Origin: an uncultured Phocaeicola sp.
GTDB lineage: Bacteria > Bacteroidota > Bacteroidia > Bacteroidales > Bacteroidaceae
Direction: 5' to 3'
Assembly (NCBI GenBank): GCA_958434805.1
Contig: CAUBDX010000027.1
Coordinates: forward strand, 1-41,999
Length of the DNA: 41,999 nucleotides
A model generated the notes under the pieces. The model had not been told where the DNA came from, made no database searches, and saw only the letters and a program-made list of their open reading frames with translations. A program made the translations under genes and the position numbers. Positions 34,729 to 41,999 of the stretch are shown piece by piece. The first letter of the stretch is position 1. Every line of letters begins with the position of its first letter.

Positions 34729-34764
34729 CAAAGGTATGACAAGACCTTCTGTCATTTTTCCAAA
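34729..34764 (-). promoter_or_regulatory. Promoter of purF-carAB with possible operator
   Basis: On the - strand TACCTTTG (34736-34729) is an exact -7 box, 58 bp before the purF ATG. A TTTG lies at 34764-34761, 24 bp upstream, a few bases too far for the standard spacing. The interval holds the inverted repeat ATGACA-N8-TGTCAT (34736-34755), which touches the -7 box and would suit a repressor. Confidence 0.45.
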
Positions 34765-34793
34765 CTTACTTACGGTACATCTTTCAAGAATTA

Positions 34794-34823
34794 TGCCGGA
34801 AACTTCCTGCATAATCTCCGGCA
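34794..34823 (-). terminator. Weak hairpin after glmS
   Basis: TGCCGGA (34794-34800) pairs with TCCGGCA (34817-34823) around a 16-nt loop, 10 bp past the glmS stop. There is no clear T-run on the - strand, so termination may be partial and allow read-through into purF. Confidence 0.4.
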
Positions 34824-34833
34824 GCATTGCCTT

Positions 34834-36678
34834 CTATTCTACTGTTACCGACTTCGCCAGATTTCGTGGCTGATCCACATTCTTCCCTTTGCAAATGGCT
34901 ACATGATAGGCCAATAACTGTAAGGGGACCGTAGCTATCAACGGTTCGAGGCACTCTAATGTTTCGGGCAACTCAATGCAATCATCGGCCAACTTACTGA
35001 TTACCGTATCTCCTTCTGTGACCAAAGCGATTACTTTTCCCTTCCGCGCCTTGATTTCCTGTATGTTACTCATTATCTTTTCATACATCGCATTATGCGT
35101 AGCTACCACCACAACAGGCATTTCGGCATCAATCAATGCGATAGGTCCATGTTTCATCTCAGCGGCGGGATAGCCTTCAGCGTGAATATAAGATATCTCC
35201 TTCAACTTTAACGCGCCTTCCAAAGCTACCGGGAAACTGTACCCCCGCCCCAAATAGAGGAAATTATGTGCATAGGTGAAAATACGCGACAGTTCCGCTA
35301 TTTTAGGATTACTGATCAATATCTTTTTTATTTTAGCCGGAATCACAGTCAATTCCCGGATCACTTCCAGGTATTTCTCATCTGCCATACTCCCTTTCTC
35401 TTTTGCCAGTGTCAGCGCCAGCATGGTAAGCACGGTTACCTGTCCGGTAAATGCCTTGGTGGACGCCACTCCTATCTCCGGTCCTACATGAATATAAGAA
35501 CCGGTATCTGTAATGCGCGGAATGGATGAACCTACCGCATTGCATATACCATAGATAAAAGCTCCTTTCTCTTTCGCCAGTTCTATGGCAGCCAATGTAT
35601 CGGCCGTTTCACCCGATTGCGAGATAGCTATTACCACATCGTCTTCATGAATCACCGGATCACGATAGCGGAACTCGGAGGCATATTCCACTTCTACCGG
35701 AATACGGCAGAAACTTTCTATCAGTTGTTTCCCTATCAATCCGGCATGCCACGAAGTTCCGCAAGCCACAATTACAAAGCGACGGGCCTTGAGCAAACGT
35801 TCCTTATGATCAATAACCGCCGACAGTACTACTTTATCACCGTCCGCATTGATGCGTCCACGCATACAGTCGTTAATACAATCGGGTTGTTCGAATATCT
35901 CCTTCAACATGAAATGCGGGTATCCCCCTTTCTCCAGTTGTCCCAGATTCATTTCCACCGTACGTACTTCGGGATTTTGAAGCACGTTGTCCAGATTGAC
36001 GACTTCCAATGTCTTGTCTCTGCGAATCACCGCTATCTCCCCATCTTGCAGATACACCACTTTATCCGTATACTCTACAATCGGAGTAGCATCCGAAGCC
36101 AGAAAGAATTCATCCTTCCCTATCCCTACCACCAGCGGACTGCTTTTGCGTGCTGCAATAATCTCATCGGGATTATTCTTGTCGAGCACCGCTATAGCGT
36201 ATGCGCCAATCACCTCATGCAGAGCCAACTGAACGGCAGTAAGTAAATCTAAATGGTTGGAAAGTTGGAAAAATTCAATTAACTGTACGAGAACTTCGGT
36301 ATCTGTACTACTTTTAAAGATGAACCCTTTTTTTTGTAGCTTTTCTTTCAGGGTAGCGTAGTTTTCAATAATACCATTGTGGATAAGAGCTAGATTCTTT
36401 GAAGAAGAAAAATGAGGATGAGCGTTAGCCTGACAAGGCTCTCCGTGGGTGGCCCATCGGGTGTGGGCAATACCAATTGTACCGGAAACGTCTTTTTGGG
36501 AAACAAAAGCCTCTAGGTCTGAAACCTTTCCTTTCGTTTTATAAACGTTCAACCTCCTTTTTTTGTCTATCAATGCGACTCCTGCGCTATCATAGCCCCG
36601 GTATTCCAACCGCTTCAGGCCTTTTATGAGAACAGGGTAAGCATCTCGTTTTCCAATATAGCCTACTATTCCACACAT
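34834..36678 (-). CDS. glmS: Glutamine:fructose-6-phosphate aminotransferase
   Basis: The 614-residue enzyme makes glucosamine-6-phosphate, the entry point for cell-wall and LPS amino sugars. The nucleophile is C2 in MCGIVGYIG. Class II amidotransferase blocks include LEYRGYDSAGVAL, HTRWATHGEPCQANAHPH and LIHNGIIENY. Two sugar-isomerase domains follow, with ISQSGETADTLAAIELAKEKG, ASTKAFTGQVTVL and the KLKEISYIHAEGYPAAEMKHG block. The C-terminus DQPRNLAKSVTVE is exactly the family ending. It has its own promoter. No ribozyme-like leader is apparent. It is the first of three amidotransferase genes in a row. Confidence 0.97.
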   Translation of the reverse strand: MCGIVGYIGKRDAYPVLIKGLKRLEYRGYDSAGVALIDKKRRLNVYKTKGKVSDLEAFVSQKDVSGTIGIAHTRWATHGEPCQANAHPHFSSSKNLALIHNGIIENYATLKEKLQKKGFIFKSSTDTEVLVQLIEFFQLSNHLDLLTAVQLALHEVIGAYAIAVLDKNNPDEIIAARKSSPLVVGIGKDEFFLASDATPIVEYTDKVVYLQDGEIAVIRRDKTLEVVNLDNVLQNPEVRTVEMNLGQLEKGGYPHFMLKEIFEQPDCINDCMRGRINADGDKVVLSAVIDHKERLLKARRFVIVACGTSWHAGLIGKQLIESFCRIPVEVEYASEFRYRDPVIHEDDVVIAISQSGETADTLAAIELAKEKGAFIYGICNAVGSSIPRITDTGSYIHVGPEIGVASTKAFTGQVTVLTMLALTLAKEKGSMADEKYLEVIRELTVIPAKIKKILISNPKIAELSRIFTYAHNFLYLGRGYSFPVALEGALKLKEISYIHAEGYPAAEMKHGPIALIDAEMPVVVVATHNAMYEKIMSNIQEIKARKGKVIALVTEGDTVISKLADDCIELPETLECLEPLIATVPLQLLAYHVAICKGKNVDQPRNLAKSVTVE

Positions 36679-36709
36679 AATCTACTAAGTATATGTTCTG
36701 ATTCGACTG

Positions 36710-36742
36710 CAAAGATACAAATATCAATTAACATAAATGCAA
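36710..36742 (-). promoter_or_regulatory. glmS: Promoter of glmS
   Basis: On the - strand TATCTTTG (36717-36710) is an exact -7 box, 31 bp before the ATG at 36678. TTG at 36742-36740 is 22 bp upstream, slightly longer than the usual spacer. Confidence 0.55.
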
Positions 36743-36913
36743 TAAAAAACCATAAATAATTGACGAAAGCGATAAAAAAGTAAGAATAAAAATCGAAAAG
36801 AAATATTTTATTCGTTTTTTTAATAAATATGAAAACTTACAGTATGATATTGTCTGTTGTGGTTTTAGTTACGATTTGAAAGACAGTAAGCAAGCAAGAA
36901 GGGTAATGTGTAA

Positions 36914-36940
36914 AGAGGACCGTCATCCCGACGCCCCTCT
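36914..36940 (-). terminator. Terminator after glutamine synthetase III
   Basis: On the - strand AGAGG (36940-36936) pairs with CCTCT (36918-36914) and inside it CGTC (36933-36930) pairs with GACG (36924-36921) around GGGAT, with a 2-nt mismatch on each side. A short TTTA follows. It separates the synthetase transcript from glmS. Confidence 0.65.
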
Positions 36941-36991
36941 CCGCAAACTTAAAACAACCAACAAAAGAAATAGATAACCTTTATGCAGTGA

Positions 36992-39181
<2,190 letters not shown>

Positions 39182-39243
39182 AATACCTAAATTTGTTTAG
39201 TTGTTGATTAGTAGAATGAATGGAAAAAACTTTTGTGATTAAT

Positions 39244-40602
39244 TTAATTGTATGCCGACTCGCCATGCTCGTAGATATCGAGTCCTTCCTCTTCAATGCG
39301 TTTCGGAACACGCAAGCCATGTATCTTGTCCAGCACTTTAAAAACAATGAAGCCCATGCCTGCCGCCCACACTCCTACTACGGCCGCGCCGAAGAGCTGT
39401 GCCAGCAGGAAGCTGCTTCCGCCGCCATAGAACAGCCCCTCTTCTGTAGCGAAGAGTCCTGTAAGAATCGTTCCCAGGCAACCGCAAACGCCGTGTACGG
39501 ACGATGCGCCTACGGGGTCGTCAATTTTCAGCACATGGTCGATAAAGTCGACTGCAAATATCATTACCACGCCGCAAATGGCACCGATAAGTACAGACCC
39601 GAAAGGCGATACCAGGTCACATCCCGCCGTGATGCCCACCAGTCCTGCCAGCACACCGTTCAGTGTGAGGGACAAGGAAGGTTTGCCATACTTCATCCAA
39701 CTCGCCACCAGTGCGAAGAAACCTCCTGCACAAGCTGCCAGGTTGGTGGTGAGGAACACATGCGAAATGGTCGTCTGGTCTCCACTTGTCGCCGCTGCCA
39801 ACTGCGAACCGGGGTTGAACCCGAACCAGCCGAACCAAAGGATAAACACGCCCAGGCAGGCAAGCGTCAAACTATGACCGGGGATGGCCCTTGATTTGCC
39901 GTCTTTCCCGTATTTGCCAATACGCGGCCCCAGAATGGCGGCGCCCACCAAGGCAATCCATCCGCCTACGGAGTGAACCACCGTAGAACCGGCAAAGTCA
40001 TGAAAAGTAGTGCCGAACGTCCTCATCATAAAGGAGCCTTCGTCTCCGTTCATCAGCCATCCGCCGCCCCAGGTCCAGTGGCCGGAAACCGGATAAATGA
40101 GTACGCTGATAAAGACAGTATAGACCAGATACATGGAGAACTTGGTACGTTCCGCCATGGCTCCGGACACGATGGTGGCCGCCGTGGCGCAGAATACAGT
40201 CTGGAAAATCAGGAAGCCTTCGATGGGCAATCCGTTGTCGATGATTTTGTCCATCGCCTCCAAGTTGAAAAAATGGGGGGCACCCACAAAACCGCCTATG
40301 CCGAACATCAGCCCGAAGCCGATGAACCAGAACAGGATGGAGCCGAACATGAAGTCTACCAGATTTTTCATCAGCACGTTGGCCGTGTTCTTGGTACGGA
40401 TGAACCCGGCTTCTACCAGTGCGAATCCCGGTTGCATGAAGAATACCAGCATGGCGGCAAGTAGCATCCATACGGTGTTGAGTCCGGTAGCAAGTTCGCC
40501 TAGGGCCCCGGCGGTTGCATCGGGCGCCGCGGTGGTGGCTGCCACGCCTGCATCTTGCGCCCAAAGGCCGGCGGGGAGCATAAATAAGAGTATAGTATCC
40601 AT
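39244..40602 (-). CDS. amtB: Ammonium transporter, Amt/MEP/Rh family
   Basis: The 452-residue inner-membrane channel imports ammonium. A signal-like N-terminus (DTILLFMLPAGLWAQ) is followed by about 40 linker residues and then eleven predicted membrane helices. Family blocks are GFALVEAGFIRTKNTANVLMKN, DFAGSTVVHSVGGW with pore histidine H210, LWFGWFGFNPGS, and SSVHGVCGCLGT with the second pore histidine H370. The C-terminal tail (VPKRIEEEGLDIYEHGE) matches the region that docks P-II proteins. It lies 75 bp after the P-II gene, the classic glnK-amtB order. All family motifs are intact. Confidence 0.96.
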   Translation of the reverse strand: MDTILLFMLPAGLWAQDAGVAATTAAPDATAGALGELATGLNTVWMLLAAMLVFFMQPGFALVEAGFIRTKNTANVLMKNLVDFMFGSILFWFIGFGLMFGIGGFVGAPHFFNLEAMDKIIDNGLPIEGFLIFQTVFCATAATIVSGAMAERTKFSMYLVYTVFISVLIYPVSGHWTWGGGWLMNGDEGSFMMRTFGTTFHDFAGSTVVHSVGGWIALVGAAILGPRIGKYGKDGKSRAIPGHSLTLACLGVFILWFGWFGFNPGSQLAAATSGDQTTISHVFLTTNLAACAGGFFALVASWMKYGKPSLSLTLNGVLAGLVGITAGCDLVSPFGSVLIGAICGVVMIFAVDFIDHVLKIDDPVGASSVHGVCGCLGTILTGLFATEEGLFYGGGSSFLLAQLFGAAVVGVWAAGMGFIVFKVLDKIHGLRVPKRIEEEGLDIYEHGESAYN

Positions 40603-40677
40603 AATTTTTCTCGTTTACGTTGTAGTATTGTTTTATTCCCGACTTTACTTTTGCCGGTAAAGGGAAGTAGCTTGCGC

Positions 40678-41034
40678 TTATTTTTCCTGTTCTGCATTAT
40701 ACAGGGCTATGTCACCCCGCTCGCCCGTGCGTATGCGGACGGCGTCTTCAATGGGGATGACGAAAATACGTCCGTCGCCTATCTCGCCGGTGTGCGCCGC
40801 CTTGATGATGGCTTGCACTGTTTTCTCCACATTCTTTTCGCGCACCACGATGGAAACCAGGATTCTTTCAATCGAACTGGTATCATACACCACACCACGG
40901 TAGATACGTCCCTGGCGTGCTTTACCAATGCCTCTTACATCGTAGTAGGAAAACCATTCGATGTCGGCTTCGAGCAACGCGTCCTTTACGTCCTCGAACT
41001 TGGTCTTACGGATAATAGCCTCAATTTTCTTCAT
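40678..41034 (-). CDS. P-II nitrogen regulatory protein
   Basis: The 118-residue trimeric signal protein reads 2-oxoglutarate and ATP/ADP levels and, by linkage, should block the ammonium channel next door. The N-terminal MKKIEAIIRKTKFEDVKDAL and the B and C loops (AAHTGEIGDGRIFVIPIEDAVRIRTGERG) are canonical. The T-loop (about 37-55) has tyrosines at 45 and 50, the second corresponding to the uridylylated Tyr51 of E. coli GlnB. The sequence VVYDTSSIERI after it departs from the enterobacterial type. Linkage to amt favours a GlnK-like role. The start at 41034 gives the exact family N-terminus. Confidence 0.95.
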   Translation of the reverse strand: MKKIEAIIRKTKFEDVKDALLEADIEWFSYYDVRGIGKARQGRIYRGVVYDTSSIERILVSIVVREKNVEKTVQAIIKAAHTGEIGDGRIFVIPIEDAVRIRTGERGDIALYNAEQEK

Positions 41035-41151
41035 TGTTGTACTTGTAATTTATATGTTCCAATCTTTTTACCTTTTTAAAAACTGATACCTCTCTCTACT
41101 TTGTCGTTATGTCTGAATTTGTTATTGTATCTGCATTTTCAGCACTTCCTG

Positions 41152-41877
41152 TCAGAAACTCAGTCCGAATACGAAATAGGCCCCTTCGGTGCGCGGATTC
41201 ACCGTCACCTTGGCGAAGGCGGGGACTGAGAATGAGTCTGTAATCTTGATTTCCTTGGATACCCCAAGGCTGATGTCGCATACGGCGAACCCGTCCGAAC
41301 CGCTGCATTCCGGATCTGCGGACACGTTATAGAAGTCATTGGCCCATGGCGTGGCTCCTATTTCTGCCGTCCAGTCCAGGCCTGCCAGTTTGAAGGGGGC
41401 GGCGAGTGATATGTAAGAGGAGTAAGCCCGGTCGCCGTCCTTGTTCACCCCGTCGGCACCTGCAAAGTTGGTGTACCAGTTCACTGCCAGCGGACCGAAA
41501 TCGTAACCTATCTGCGCTTCGAATACATGGCTGGTATGGTGCGTGCCATAGTGGAAATAGCCGGGGCCGCCATTGAACCAGTAGTCTGTCACCGAAATGC
41601 TGAAACCGCCGGTGCTGTAGCCCAGCGTCAGGTCCAGTTCTTTCGTATCAGCGGACTCAATGCCTGCGGATCCCCATGCGCCGAGCGAAAATCCTTTGTA
41701 GGCAACGGACAATGACGGCTGTATGCTTACGCCTCCCAAATCCTGTCCGCGCCAAATATAGCCGCTTACCAAGTCAGCTCCTACGCTGGCTTCCACCTTG
41801 TCTTGAGCGATGCTCGTTGCCGGCACTGTCATGGACAGGCCTAATAGCAATGCCGTTTCCTTAAAATTCATCTTCAT
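41152..41877 (-). CDS. TorF-family putative outer-membrane porin
   Basis: The 241-residue protein starts with a signal peptide (residues 1-24/25, ending TSIAQ). Alternating aromatic and polar strands follow, typical of an outer-membrane beta-barrel: VSGYIWRGQDLGGVSIQPSL, SLGAWGSAGIES, QIGYDFGPLAVNWYTNF, and a final strand ending in Phe. It matches the TorF/gcw_chp family of predicted porins. Its place directly upstream of the P-II, ammonium transporter and glutamine synthetase genes suggests passage of a nitrogenous solute across the outer membrane, which is inference. The gap to the P-II gene is 117 bp. M1 (41877) and M3 (41871) are both possible starts. Confidence 0.82.
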   Translation of the reverse strand: MKMNFKETALLLGLSMTVPATSIAQDKVEASVGADLVSGYIWRGQDLGGVSIQPSLSVAYKGFSLGAWGSAGIESADTKELDLTLGYSTGGFSISVTDYWFNGGPGYFHYGTHHTSHVFEAQIGYDFGPLAVNWYTNFAGADGVNKDGDRAYSSYISLAAPFKLAGLDWTAEIGATPWANDFYNVSADPECSGSDGFAVCDISLGVSKEIKITDSFSVPAFAKVTVNPRTEGAYFVFGLSF

Positions 41878-41957
41878 AGCTTTTTACCTTTTAATTAATA
41901 ATAGTGAGTATGTCATATTTTATATACCTATTGGCTTGATTGATGTAAATTCAATGC

Positions 41958-41972
41958 AAGCACAAAGTGCTT
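41958..41972 (-). promoter_or_regulatory. Short palindrome upstream of the nitrogen block
   Basis: AAGCAC-AAA-GTGCTT is a perfect inverted repeat 80 bp upstream of the TorF gene start, where an operator might sit. No clear TAnnTTTG box or sigma-54 -24/-12 pair is found between it and the gene. Its role is unproven. Confidence 0.35.
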
Positions 41973-41999
41973 CAAGGTGTTGCCATGTATTGCTCAGAG

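Larger units (their letters stand above)
36679..36991. other. Intergenic region between glmS and glnN
   Basis: This 313-bp stretch holds the glmS promoter on its left and the terminator of the glutamine synthetase gene on its right (36914-36940). Between them is a very AT-rich section (about 36720-36840) with A/T runs but no open frame. A short hairpin-forming pair TGTCT/AGACA lies around 36852-36888. I see no additional gene. Confidence 0.6.

Noticed and set aside
36679..36709. A glmS ribozyme upstream of glmS
   Set aside because: The -7 box leaves a leader of only about 25 nt, far too short for the ribozyme.
41878..41999. Possible sigma-54 promoter (TGGCA...TTG) upstream of the TorF gene
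   Set aside because: On the - strand TGGCAACACCTTGAA has the GG but AA in place of GC at the required -12 position, so spacing and sequence do not fit.

Overview
This window looks like chromosome from a Bacteroidales gut bacterium, most likely Bacteroides or Phocaeicola. Three things point there. At least ten genes are preceded by the Bacteroidota-type -7 box TAnnTTTG, in a few cases with a TTG/TTTG about 19-20 bp further upstream. Shine-Dalgarno sequences are scarce. The gene set includes hybrid histidine kinases with C-terminal receivers, a type III glutamine synthetase, a roughly 627-residue PurF and a secreted bile-salt-hydrolase-type enzyme. I see no tRNA or rRNA genes, CRISPR array, transposase or phage gene.

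Positions 1-647 hold no convincing gene, but contain short direct repeats and two -7 boxes. Positions 648-11388 are a glycan-assembly block. It opens with two convergent family-2 glycosyltransferases (GT2). A tight eight-gene + strand operon with mostly 4-bp ATGA overlaps follows: GT4, GT4, GT4-like, GT4, methyltransferase, GT2, GT4, and a membrane GT2. Three of the GT4 enzymes are clear paralogues. There is no flippase, polymerase or ligase here, so the glycan's carrier and destination are not shown.

Positions 11392-16899 are signalling plus one sugar-nucleotide gene: a stand-alone receiver, a PAS hybrid histidine kinase coupled to a membrane-anchored EEP-family phosphoesterase, and, on the - strand, a UDP-glucuronate decarboxylase followed by a receiver-histidine kinase fusion. 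None of these signalling proteins has a DNA-binding output domain.

Positions 17020-28223 are a mixed block: thiD, fabD, a patatin-like phospholipase followed by a cytoplasmic GH13 amylase, an orphan HpaII-family restriction-endonuclease homologue, a short promoter-plus-terminator transcription unit upstream of a secreted choloylglycine hydrolase, a stand-alone alanyl-tRNA editing domain, an Hsp20 chaperone, and a three-PAS hybrid histidine kinase.

Positions 28438-41877, all on the - strand, form a nitrogen and glutamine block. In transcription order it runs: TorF-type outer-membrane protein, P-II regulator, ammonium transporter, glutamine synthetase III, then three consecutive glutamine amidotransferase genes (glmS, purF, carA) and carB. 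These genes together cover ammonium entry and sensing, glutamine synthesis, and glutamine use for amino sugars, purines, and pyrimidines/arginine. Internal promoters and a terminator show that it is several transcription units, not one operon.

The observations most worth a second look are the nitrogen block as an ordered unit, the HpaII-like protein with an apparently altered active-site motif and no methyltransferase nearby, and the short RNA unit with a coding-like remnant upstream of the bile-salt hydrolase. I did not find a clear, wholly new multigene system.
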